From contig CAVHCP010000007.1 of the NCBI GenBank assembly GCA_963634825.1, forward strand, positions 1-52,744: a DNA stretch of 52,744 nt, written 5' to 3'. Made by a program: the position numbers and the translations under genes. The number at the start of each line of letters is the position of its first letter. The first letter of the stretch is position 1. This document shows, piece after piece, positions 25,197-33,873 of this stretch. The notes beneath the pieces are model-generated. The model worked only from the letters and a program-made list of their open reading frames with translations, had not been told where the DNA came from and ran no database searches. Origin of the DNA: Gallibacter sp963634825 (GTDB taxonomy: Bacteria; Bacillota; Clostridia; Peptostreptococcales; Anaerovoracaceae).

Positions 25197-28157
25197 TTGA
25201 AATTTAAGAGAAAGGGTGCCAAAAAGGAAAAGGCGGACGGCAAGCCGAGAGGCAAAAAATTAAAAATATTTTTGATAGTCTTAGTTGCTATAATCGCACT
25301 TTTTGTTGCATTGATAGGTTTTATAACTGATTTTCTGTGGTTTAGGGAGCTTGACTATGTAGAGGTATTTTTCACAAAGCTTTTGACACAGCTAAAGATC
25401 GGTATTCCGACATTTATAATAATAACATTGCTTTCATATATCTATTTCAAGATGATCAAAAAGAGTTATTATAAAAATATAGCTTCAAATAATTTAGAGG
25501 AAAGCAAAAGCATAAATATAGTTTCTTGGCTGATTGCCGGAGTGTTTGGAGCCATTGTAACATTTTTTGCGATAAGACTTTTATGGTTTTCGTTTTTGCA
25601 ATTTGCAAACAGCACCGATTTTGGATACGACGATCCGATATTTGGCTTAGATGTATCATTTTACATATTTAAGCTCGACTTTTTGAGAAATCTAAATACG
25701 CTGATAATCATAGTTGCAATCGTATTTTTGATATTTACAATCATATACTATTCGGTACTTATGGGCATCAGACATCCGAGGATGTTTAACTCAAAGTCGG
25801 AGCAACAAAATTCAAACAATCCGTTTGAGGAGCCTGACCGTTTCAATCAGACTGACAATACAGGCTTTGACAGTGACTATGCAAATACCGATGGTAATGA
25901 AGAAGGCGGATTTGCCGCAAGCTTCAAGGGTACACCGCTCGAAAAATTTGCGGATATATTTAGCAAGGTCGGCGGTATTACGGCAAACAAAAAGAAAAAA
26001 GAAAAAAAATCGTGGGATAACGAAAATATTAAGCAGCTTTTTACGATTGCATCTAAGCAGATAACAATAATGGGAGTATTGCTTTTTGTAATGCTGGCTA
26101 TACATTTTGTGCTAAAGGAATTTGAGCTTTTATATACGCACAGAGGTGCGGTATACGGGGCAGGCTTTACAGATGTGACTATAACTCTTTGGATGTACAG
26201 GCTCTTGATACTGATGTCGATAGTAGGGGCAATCGTCGTAGCAGTCGGAGTTAAAAAACATGAGATAAAGCAAATAGTTATCGTACCGATTGTGATGATT
26301 GCAATAAATCTGCTCGGAGTCGGTGTAGGCTATGCGGTGCAGGGGCTTATTGTTTCTCCAAACGAAATAGCAAGGGAAAGCAAATATCTTGAGAGAAATA
26401 TAGAGTATACGCAAAAGGCATACGGCCTCGAAAATGTCACAGTGCAGCCGTTTAAGGCGAGCAACGACTTAACATCGCAGGATATCAAAAACAATCAGGC
26501 GACGATTTCAAACATAAGAATAAATGATTATAAACCTGCGGAGAAATTTTATAACCAGACGCAGTCGATAAGGCAGTATTATGATTTCCACGACGTGGAT
26601 GTTGACAGATATACTATAAATGGAGAATATACGCAGACTTTCCTTTCCGCAAGGGAGATAGACGAGGAAAAGATAAGTCAGACTTGGCTAAATAAGCATT
26701 TGAAGTATACGCATGGCTACGGCATCACTCTTTCGAGGGTGGACGAGATAACAGCAAGCGGTCAGCCGGAGATGCTGATAAGCAATATACCGCCTGTGTC
26801 GAGCGTAGATGAGATAAGTATAGATAGACCGGAGATATATTTTGGTGAGGAGACAAATGAGTATGCGATCGTCAATACAAACGAGGATGAGTTTGATTAT
26901 CCTGATGGCGACAGCAACGAATATACAAAATATGAAGGCAGTGCAGGTATCAAGCTAAATCCTGTGACAAGGCTGATGTTTGCGATAAGAGAGGCAAATC
27001 CAAAGATTTTGGTATCGTCAAATATCACAAGCGATTCGAAGATTATTATAAATAGAAATATCTGTGACAGAGTCGAAAAGATAATGCCATATCTGCAATA
27101 TGACAGAGACCCATATATCGTAACAGAAAATGGCAAGCTGTACTGGGTGATAGACGCATATACTACAAGCAGTCAATTCCCATATTCGGAGCCTTATGAT
27201 GTTGACAATGAGTCAGGAATAAATTATGTAAGGAACTCTGTAAAGGTCATCATCGATGCGTATAATGGTGATGTAAACTATTATGTGGTTGATGAACAGG
27301 ATCCGATAGCAAATACATTTAAGAAGATATATCCTCAACTCTTTAAGGACGGATCTGAGATGCCAGATGAGCTAAAGCAACATATGAGATATCCAAGCGA
27401 GCTTTTCGAAACACAGGCAAAGGTATATAGCAGATATCACATGAATGATGTGAGAGTCTTTTATCAAAACGAGGACCAGTGGGATATAGCAAAAGAGATA
27501 TATGGCACAGAAGAAACCGAAATGGAGCCTAACTATTACATCATGAATCTACCGGGCGAAAAGGACGCGGAATTTGTAAATTCGATACCATTTACGCCAA
27601 AGGATAAAAAGAATATGGCAGGTTTGATGGTAGCAAGAAACGACGGCGAGCATTATGGCGAGCTGATACTTTATCAATTGCCAAAGAGCAAGGTTGTTTA
27701 CGGACCGCAGCAGGTAGAGGCGCAGATAGACCAGGATACTGAAATTTCTAAAGAATTTTCGCTTTGGAACAGCTCGGGATCGAAGTATTCGCGTGGCAAT
27801 ATGTTTGTAATCCCAATTGAGGATTCGCTATTATATGTAGAGCCGGTTTACCTTGAGGCTGACGGCTCGTCAATACCTGAGGTAAAGAGAGTTATCGTTA
27901 TGTACGGCGATAGGATAGCTTATGAGCCAACGCTTGCGGAGGCACTAAATACATTATTTGGCGATGATACTGCCGAAAATAAGAGCAGTTCTTCGAGCAG
28001 CTCGAGCAGTAGTGACAAAAAGAGCATGCAGGAGCTGATAAAGGCTGCAAATGATGCATATGATAATGCCCTGGAGGCTCAGAAAAACGGAGACTGGAGC
28101 AAGTACGGCAAATATATAGACGAGCTCAAGGGTTATCTAAACGAAATGGAAGAATAA
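25197..28157 (+). CDS. UPF0182 family integral membrane protein
   Basis: A 986-aa protein of the uncharacterised UPF0182 family. About seven TM helices lie in the first 380 residues, the first at about 22-44 followed by the family-typical FLWFRELDYVEVFF. A lysine-rich cytoplasmic loop is at about 200-285. The remaining 600 residues are a large extracytoplasmic domain, with a polyserine linker (ten S in a row near 925) before a short C-terminal helical segment. The start is TTG 25197, with CGGAGG 6 bases upstream; no closer ATG fits. It follows the zinc-ribbon gene by 19 bases and ends before a hairpin. Function unknown. Confidence 0.88.
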   Translation: MKFKRKGAKKEKADGKPRGKKLKIFLIVLVAIIALFVALIGFITDFLWFRELDYVEVFFTKLLTQLKIGIPTFIIITLLSYIYFKMIKKSYYKNIASNNLEESKSINIVSWLIAGVFGAIVTFFAIRLLWFSFLQFANSTDFGYDDPIFGLDVSFYIFKLDFLRNLNTLIIIVAIVFLIFTIIYYSVLMGIRHPRMFNSKSEQQNSNNPFEEPDRFNQTDNTGFDSDYANTDGNEEGGFAASFKGTPLEKFADIFSKVGGITANKKKKEKKSWDNENIKQLFTIASKQITIMGVLLFVMLAIHFVLKEFELLYTHRGAVYGAGFTDVTITLWMYRLLILMSIVGAIVVAVGVKKHEIKQIVIVPIVMIAINLLGVGVGYAVQGLIVSPNEIARESKYLERNIEYTQKAYGLENVTVQPFKASNDLTSQDIKNNQATISNIRINDYKPAEKFYNQTQSIRQYYDFHDVDVDRYTINGEYTQTFLSAREIDEEKISQTWLNKHLKYTHGYGITLSRVDEITASGQPEMLISNIPPVSSVDEISIDRPEIYFGEETNEYAIVNTNEDEFDYPDGDSNEYTKYEGSAGIKLNPVTRLMFAIREANPKILVSSNITSDSKIIINRNICDRVEKIMPYLQYDRDPYIVTENGKLYWVIDAYTTSSQFPYSEPYDVDNESGINYVRNSVKVIIDAYNGDVNYYVVDEQDPIANTFKKIYPQLFKDGSEMPDELKQHMRYPSELFETQAKVYSRYHMNDVRVFYQNEDQWDIAKEIYGTEETEMEPNYYIMNLPGEKDAEFVNSIPFTPKDKKNMAGLMVARNDGEHYGELILYQLPKSKVVYGPQQVEAQIDQDTEISKEFSLWNSSGSKYSRGNMFVIPIEDSLLYVEPVYLEADGSSIPEVKRVIVMYGDRIAYEPTLAEALNTLFGDDTAENKSSSSSSSSSSDKKSMQELIKAANDAYDNALEAQKNGDWSKYGKYIDELKGYLNEMEE

Positions 28158-28171
28158 AAAAGCATGCTTTG

Positions 28172-28203
28172 AGCCGTGCAAATTGTGCACGGCTAAAGCT
28201 TTT
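28172..28203 (+). terminator. hairpin between the UPF0182 gene and glutamine synthetase
   Basis: AGCCGTGC (28172-28179) pairs perfectly with GCACGGCT (28187-28194), and flanking AAAAGC/GCTTTT extends the symmetry. The T-run is short and lies directly before the glutamine synthetase ribosome binding site. It could be a terminator, or an attenuator for the downstream gene. Confidence 0.55.
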
Positions 28204-28217
28204 GATAGGAGGACCAA

Positions 28218-30134
28218 ATGTTTAACTTTGATTTAGATAAAATGCTATTTTCTATTCCACCCGAAAAGCATACGAAGGAAGATGTAAAAAGCATCTTGCA
28301 AAGTCACCCTGAGGTGAAATTCGTATCACTGGTAGGCATAGATATGAGTGGCAATGATACAGACGAAAAGATTCCTGTAAAAGCATTTATAGATGATTTT
28401 GACAAGCTTATGAAGTGCGGTGTCCAAACAGACGGTTCTTCTGTTGTACTTCCAAAGATTGCAGTTTTAAATAATGCAAAGGTGGATATCGTACCCGATA
28501 AGGATGTAAATTGGTATGTAGATCATAACTTGATAAATATAGATTATAAAACAAATCTGCCTATAGGAACTCTGAGGATTCCGTCATTTTTGATACATAA
28601 TGATGTTTCGGAGGTAGGCTCCAGAATAGTTTTAAAAAATGCGGTAAGGGTATTTGAGGAAGAGCTGTTAGAGACGCTAAAAAAATATCCGTATGTCTTT
28701 GAAAATATGACTATAGACAGCGTAGATGATATTGATTCCCTGAGCCTGACATCCGCAACCGAGCTCGAATTTTGGGTAAAGACGCCGGATGATCAGACAG
28801 ACAGAGAGGAGCTTTCGACAGCACAGGTGCTAAAGGAGCAGTACTGGAAAAGGACAGTCGGACCTGTACGAAAGGCACTTGAGTCAACGCTTATCATGCT
28901 TGACTACTATGGCTTTGAGGTCGAAATGGGCCATAAAGAGGTCGGCGGTGTCAAGGCGAAGATGAGCAACGAAGGCAATTATGACCATATTATGGAGCAG
29001 CTTGAGATTGACTGGAAGTTTTCGACTGCACTACAGGCGGCGGATAATGAAAATATGGTCAAGTATGTAGTAAGAGATGTTTTTAGAGTACACGGTCTTG
29101 ATGTCACATTTGCGGCAAAACCACTGCCGGGCATAGCAGGAAGCGGAGAGCATACACATCTTGGCGTTGCGGCAAAATTAAAAAATGGCAAAATGGCAAA
29201 TCTGTTTAGTCCTAAAGATTTAGAAGAGGATTTCGCATCCCCTGTCGGACTTGGAGCACTTATGGGGCTTATGAAAAATTATGAAGCAGTAAATCCGTTT
29301 GTTGCACCAAACAATGATGCTTTTAATAGACTAAAGCCGGGATATGAAGCGCCTGTGTGCGTAGTTACATCGCTTGGGCACGATCCGACAAAGCCTTCCA
29401 GAAACAGGACAGTGCTTTTAGGACTTATAAGAGATATCCATAATTCGATGGCAACAAGGTTTGAGCTGAGGGGTCCTTGCCCTACGTCAAATACATATCT
29501 TGTTGTAGCAACTGCTTATATGGCGATGCTTGACGGCATAAAGAGTGCGCTAAAAAACGGCAAGACCTCTAAGGAGCTTGAAGCATCACTTTCCAAAAAA
29601 ATGGGAGATGAGGATTTTTATCTCGAAAAGGATAGGATATATCGTAGCGAAAAAAACGTTTACGACACATATACTACAGCCGAAAGGGATATAAACTTTG
29701 GCAGAGCGCCAAGGACTGTTTGGGAAAACTTGTGTGCCTTTGAGGACCACAGCAAGAAGACAGAAGTTTTGAATGTCGGCGGAGTTATGAGCAATACGAC
29801 ATTAGAGTCATACAAGACGGCGATGCTGAGCAGATGGGCAACCGAGCTTCACAATAGGATAATACCAAGCAACCGCGACCTCATAAGGAGTATGGTTAAG
29901 CTGCATGATGACAGTGCTTGCTCGGATTATGATGTTGCATACTGGAGCAGGATAGATAAGCTTAGAAATGAGCTTGGCAAAAATACTTTAGTTGAGCCGT
30001 GCTTGCTCTCAAGGATAATCAATGCGCTTGATGTAGGTGATTTCCAGACGGCATCCGATTTGCAAATTGAGATGAATGACAAAATAGAGGAGCTGACAGG
30101 CTTGTATGTGCTATATAAAAAGAACTTATTTTAG
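28218..30134 (+). CDS. glnA: glutamine synthetase, long form with C-terminal extension
   Basis: Makes glutamine from glutamate, ammonia and ATP. The N-terminal beta-grasp region ends in GVQTDGSSV, close to the GSI latch DGSS. The catalytic barrel has EVEMGHKEVGG (metal-binding Glu region), FAAKPLPGIAGSGEHTHLG (metal-binding His in the GSGxHxH motif), SRNRTVL (phosphate-binding Arg) and RFELRGPCPTSNTYL (glutamate-binding). At 638 aa it is about 190 residues longer than GSI and shorter than GSIII. The extra residues follow the core (about 450-638), are helical and charged, and I do not recognise them. GATAGGAGG precedes ATG 28218. No GlnR-type operator is evident. Confidence 0.87.
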   Translation: MFNFDLDKMLFSIPPEKHTKEDVKSILQSHPEVKFVSLVGIDMSGNDTDEKIPVKAFIDDFDKLMKCGVQTDGSSVVLPKIAVLNNAKVDIVPDKDVNWYVDHNLINIDYKTNLPIGTLRIPSFLIHNDVSEVGSRIVLKNAVRVFEEELLETLKKYPYVFENMTIDSVDDIDSLSLTSATELEFWVKTPDDQTDREELSTAQVLKEQYWKRTVGPVRKALESTLIMLDYYGFEVEMGHKEVGGVKAKMSNEGNYDHIMEQLEIDWKFSTALQAADNENMVKYVVRDVFRVHGLDVTFAAKPLPGIAGSGEHTHLGVAAKLKNGKMANLFSPKDLEEDFASPVGLGALMGLMKNYEAVNPFVAPNNDAFNRLKPGYEAPVCVVTSLGHDPTKPSRNRTVLLGLIRDIHNSMATRFELRGPCPTSNTYLVVATAYMAMLDGIKSALKNGKTSKELEASLSKKMGDEDFYLEKDRIYRSEKNVYDTYTTAERDINFGRAPRTVWENLCAFEDHSKKTEVLNVGGVMSNTTLESYKTAMLSRWATELHNRIIPSNRDLIRSMVKLHDDSACSDYDVAYWSRIDKLRNELGKNTLVEPCLLSRIINALDVGDFQTASDLQIEMNDKIEELTGLYVLYKKNLF

Positions 30135-30164
30135 ATTGATACTTATTGCAGGAGGAATATATAA

Positions 30165-31439
30165 ATGTTAGACATTAAGAGAATAAGAGAAGACTTTGAC
30201 GGAGTAAAAAAGGCTGTCGAAAGAAGAGGACAGGGAGATTTTGGTATAGACAAGGTGCCTGAGCTTGATAAAAAGAGAAGAGAGCTTCTTGCTGTCGTAG
30301 AGCAGATGAAAAACAAGCAGTCGACTGATTCTAAAAAAATCCCTCAGATGAAAAAAGAGGGCAAGGATACTGCCGAGCTTATGGCTGAGATGAAAAAGCT
30401 TTCAGATGAGATAAAAACTTACGATGCACAGGTTTCGGATGTCGAAAAAAAGCTGAGAGATGCGCTTTTAAATATTCCTAATACACCTGCGGCAGATGTG
30501 CCAATGGGAGTAGACGATAGCGACAATGTGGAGTATAAAAAAGTCGGAGAGCCTACAAAATTTGATTTTGACTTCAAGGCTCACTGGGATATAGGTGCAG
30601 ACCTTGATATACTTGACTTTGAGAGAGCTGCAAAGATTGCAGGTACAAGGTTTACAGTTTACAAGGGTAAGGGCGCAAGGCTCGAAAGATCTGTTATAAA
30701 CTTCATGCTAAACCTACATACAGAAGAACACGGATTTACAGAATTTTTGCCACCGTTTATGGTAAATAGGGATGCGATGACAGGCACAGGACAGCTTCCA
30801 AAATTTGAGGACGATATGTTTTATGTGCCGGCAAAGGACTTCTTTTTGATTCCTACAGCAGAGGTGCCTATTACAAATCTAAGATCAGGTGAGATACTCT
30901 CAGAAGATGAGCTTCCGCTATATTATACGGCATATACACCTTGCTTCAGGAAGGAAGCAGGCTCTGCAGGTCGTGATACAAGGGGACTTGTAAGACAGCA
31001 TCAGTTCAACAAGGTAGAGCTTGTAAAGTTTGTAAAGCCTGAGACATCATATGATGAGCTCGAAAAATTGCTTCTCTCGGCAGAGGAGGTTTTAAAGAGA
31101 CTCAAGATCCCTTACAGAGTTGTTACACTCAGCACAGGCGATTTGGGATTTTCTGCGGCAAAAACATATGATATTGAAGTTTGGATGCCAAGCTACAATA
31201 GATATGTAGAAATTTCTTCTTGTTCAAACTTTGAGGATTATCAGGCAAGAAGAGCTAATATCAGATTTAGAAATGGCAGCAAGGGCAAGCCTGAGTTTGT
31301 ACATACACTAAACGGATCCGGTCTTGCAGTCGGCAGGACAGTAGCTGCGATACTCGAAAATTATCAGCAGGAAGACGGCTCTGTAGTAGTACCTGAGGTT
31401 TTGAGACAGTATATGGGTTGCGATAAGATCACAAAATAA
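30165..31439 (+). CDS. serS: seryl-tRNA synthetase
   Basis: Class II synthetase charging tRNA-Ser (and starting selenocysteine synthesis where present). The 424-aa protein has the N-terminal antiparallel coiled-coil arm (about 25-105) that grips the tRNA variable arm, then motif 2 (PCFRKEAGSAGRDTRGLVRQHQFNKVEL) and motif 3 (NGSGLAVGRTVAAILENYQ). GCAGGAGG precedes ATG 30165. No T-box lies in the 30-base gap after the glutamine synthetase. Confidence 0.97.
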   Translation: MLDIKRIREDFDGVKKAVERRGQGDFGIDKVPELDKKRRELLAVVEQMKNKQSTDSKKIPQMKKEGKDTAELMAEMKKLSDEIKTYDAQVSDVEKKLRDALLNIPNTPAADVPMGVDDSDNVEYKKVGEPTKFDFDFKAHWDIGADLDILDFERAAKIAGTRFTVYKGKGARLERSVINFMLNLHTEEHGFTEFLPPFMVNRDAMTGTGQLPKFEDDMFYVPAKDFFLIPTAEVPITNLRSGEILSEDELPLYYTAYTPCFRKEAGSAGRDTRGLVRQHQFNKVELVKFVKPETSYDELEKLLLSAEEVLKRLKIPYRVVTLSTGDLGFSAAKTYDIEVWMPSYNRYVEISSCSNFEDYQARRANIRFRNGSKGKPEFVHTLNGSGLAVGRTVAAILENYQQEDGSVVVPEVLRQYMGCDKITK

Positions 31440-31446
31440 ATTTGCA

Positions 31447-33003
31447 ATGCAGGATTTTTTGGAATTTTTAGAAAATTATAGAAGCGAGCAGGAGCGGGGC
31501 AACCGGATTTCCTTTCATATGCCGGGGCACAAAGGCGGAGCTATATATAAAAAATATGGATATAGCAAGCTTTTAGAAGGTGCTATGGCATTTGATATAA
31601 CAGAAATAGCCGGCGCCGACAATCTGCACGCACCGGAGGGTATAATAGCCGATCTTGAAAAAAGATACGAAGACCTTTATGGTGCGAAAAAGAGCTTTAT
31701 TTCCATAAATGGCAGTTCGGCAGGCATTATGGCGGCCATATTGACAAGTATTTATATGGCACAGGAACAAAAAGCCGAAGGGCAAAAAAATGAAGAGCAA
31801 AAAAGGTGCAAATCGCCAAAGCTCTTGATATCTCGCGCGAGCCACAAATCGGTATATAGCATACTTGAGCTTGCCGGTATAGAGCCTGCATATTTGCAAC
31901 CGATATATCTTGAAGGCTGCGACATCATAGGAGAGGTTAGGGCAAGTGATATTGAGCGGGTACTCAAAAAAGATGAGAGCATAGGAGCTGTACTTGTGAC
32001 AAGCCCAAACTATTATGGTATTTGCAGCGACATAAAAGAGATAAGCAAGGTAGTGCATAAATATGGCAAAATACTGATAGTAGATCAGGCACACGGAGCG
32101 CATTTAAAGTTTTTTAGCTTATATCAAGATGTGTTGCAACTGCCACCTTCTGCAGAGGATAGCGGTGCGGATATTGTGATAAATAGCATACATAAGACAC
32201 TTGCGAGTTTTACGCAGACAGCAGTCATAAATATTATGTCGGAGCGCATAGATGTATCATTATTCCGCGAGAAATTAAATCTTTTGCAAAGTACAAGCCC
32301 ATCGTATATACTTATGGCATCACTTGCGATAAATGCAAGGCTGATAGAAGAACAGGGAAAAGAGCTTTTTACGGATTGGGCTGAGAATATTAAAGATTTT
32401 TATGGAGAGCTAAATGAGACTTTATGCGAAAAAAAGTCGGGCATAAAAATTTTGGATGACAAAAGGCTTGATAAGACGAAGATAAACTTAGATCTTGCGG
32501 CAAGCGATATAAGTGGCAAGGAGTTGGATAAAGAGCTTTGTGAAAAGGGAATATATACCGAGCTATTTACAGGCGATATATTGATGGCGATGAGCGGTAT
32601 AGGTAATAAAAAAAGTGATTACGATAAATTGCTTGATGCGATTGCAGAAATTGCAAAAAAGATAGAAAAGCCCAAGAAATCGAACAACTCGAACAAATCG
32701 AAAGAACCAAAAAAAGCAGAAGTTGCTATAGACAAGAATCATATAAAGCTTGTCATTCCAAAAAAAGCAGAAGTCTGCGATAAAGAATATAAAATAAAAA
32801 AGCAATTCTTAGAGCTTTCGGATTGCGAGGGCATGATAAGCGCTGCAAGCGTGATACCTTATCCGCCGGGGATACCGATACTTTGCCCCGGGGAGCTTAT
32901 AGAAAGCGAAGCTATAGAGGCGATAAAAAAATGTCTTGATGAAGGCATAAAAATTGTTGGCATAAAAGAGGGGAAAGCCATTCGCGTATACAAATGTGAA
33001 TAA
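31447..33003 (+). CDS. Orn/Lys/Arg decarboxylase family PLP enzyme
   Basis: A 518-aa fold-type I PLP enzyme of the arginine/lysine/ornithine decarboxylase group. Seen: N-terminal HMPGHKGG, the AGADNLHAPEG segment, NGSSAGIMAAI at the PLP phosphate site, DQAHGAH (PLP-interacting Asp) and the PLP lysine at about residue 250 in NSIHKTL. The C-terminal domain contains YPPGIPILCPGE. A lysine/serine/asparagine-rich insertion lies at about 401-425. The family is sure but the amino-acid substrate cannot be read. The start lacks a clear Shine-Dalgarno site, being only 7 bases after serS; the end overlaps the prepilin peptidase gene by 8 bases. Confidence 0.85.
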   Translation: MQDFLEFLENYRSEQERGNRISFHMPGHKGGAIYKKYGYSKLLEGAMAFDITEIAGADNLHAPEGIIADLEKRYEDLYGAKKSFISINGSSAGIMAAILTSIYMAQEQKAEGQKNEEQKRCKSPKLLISRASHKSVYSILELAGIEPAYLQPIYLEGCDIIGEVRASDIERVLKKDESIGAVLVTSPNYYGICSDIKEISKVVHKYGKILIVDQAHGAHLKFFSLYQDVLQLPPSAEDSGADIVINSIHKTLASFTQTAVINIMSERIDVSLFREKLNLLQSTSPSYILMASLAINARLIEEQGKELFTDWAENIKDFYGELNETLCEKKSGIKILDDKRLDKTKINLDLAASDISGKELDKELCEKGIYTELFTGDILMAMSGIGNKKSDYDKLLDAIAEIAKKIEKPKKSNNSNKSKEPKKAEVAIDKNHIKLVIPKKAEVCDKEYKIKKQFLELSDCEGMISAASVIPYPPGIPILCPGELIESEAIEAIKKCLDEGIKIVGIKEGKAIRVYKCE

Positions 33004-33568
33004 TCAAATTCTCATAAGCATAGTAGTAGGTTTGATGATAGCAGGCGCGATAGTAGATATAAGGACGCATAAGCTTCCGGACATATTTAATTTTTGGATT
33101 TTTGTAGCGGGAGTGATTGCAAGTATTGCGGATAGCTCAGCATTTTTAGAACAAATACTGGGGCTTGTCATTATACCGACGCTGATGATTGTCGCAAATA
33201 TAACGATCAAAGGAGCGTTTGGCGGAGGAGATATAAAATTTGTCGCCGCGTGCGGATACTTTTTTGGAATATCAGGAGCGACAAGTGCTATGCTGTATGC
33301 TATGCTACTTGCAGGCATATACGGGGCGAGTGTATTGCTATTTGCAAATAAAAAAGCAAAAGACGGATTTGCTTTAGGTCCATTTTTGACAGTAGGCTTT
33401 ATCGCAAGTATAATAAACAAAAGAAGCGAGGTGTTTATAGAAATGCAACCATATCAGATAGTAGGAATAGGGCTGATAGCCATAGGCGTTATCACATTAG
33501 CTATTTACTTTTATAAAAAGAGAAAAAGAAAAGGCGACGAAAATTTTGACAGATTAAAAATACACTAA
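32996..33568 (+). CDS. A24 family prepilin peptidase (TadV/CpaA-like)
   Basis: A small polytopic aspartyl protease that processes type IV-like prepilins. The two catalytic aspartates are in place: D21 in AIVDIRTHKLPD and D79 in GGGDIK. The 190-aa length and lack of the N-terminal methylase domain fit the TadV/CpaA-type peptidases of Tad/Flp pili. Four to six TM helices are predicted. A GTG start at 32996 overlaps the decarboxylase end by 8 bases, with no strong ribosome binding site, suggesting coupling. No pilin or pilus-assembly gene is adjacent, so it is an orphan in this window; a TadZ-like gene occurs at 44698. Confidence 0.85.
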   Translation: MNNQILISIVVGLMIAGAIVDIRTHKLPDIFNFWIFVAGVIASIADSSAFLEQILGLVIIPTLMIVANITIKGAFGGGDIKFVAACGYFFGISGATSAMLYAMLLAGIYGASVLLFANKKAKDGFALGPFLTVGFIASIINKRSEVFIEMQPYQIVGIGLIAIGVITLAIYFYKKRKRKGDENFDRLKIH

Positions 33569-33597
33569 TATTATTATGGATAGGAAAGGAATAAAAA

Positions 33598-33840
33598 ATG
33601 ATAAAAACAACGATAAAGGTTGACGGTATGGCATGCAATATGTGCGAGGCGCATGTAAATGAGGCCGTACGAAACGCCTTTGATGTTAAAAAGGTGAAGT
33701 CTTCGCACAGCAAGGGCATAACAGAGATTGTCTCAAAAGAGTCGCTTGATGAAGCAAAGCTAAAGGAAGCTATAGAGCAGACAGGATATGAGGTCGGCGA
33801 AATAACAAGCGAGCCCTACAAAAAGAAGCTCTTATTTTAA
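33598..33840 (+). CDS. heavy-metal-associated (HMA) domain protein
   Basis: An 80-aa protein consisting of one HMA/copper-chaperone fold, with the metal site GMACNMCEAHV (CNMC, i.e. CxxC) in the first loop and the family-typical C-terminal TGYEVGEI. Such proteins carry Cu(I) or similar soft metals. AGGAAAGGA precedes ATG 33598. No copper ATPase or CsoR/CopY-type regulator is nearby, so its partner is elsewhere. It lies between the prepilin peptidase and mreB, spaced about 30 bases from each. Confidence 0.85.
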   Translation: MIKTTIKVDGMACNMCEAHVNEAVRNAFDVKKVKSSHSKGITEIVSKESLDEAKLKEAIEQTGYEVGEITSEPYKKKLLF

Positions 33841-33873
33841 GGTGGTATATAACAAAGAGGAGGAATAACAAAC

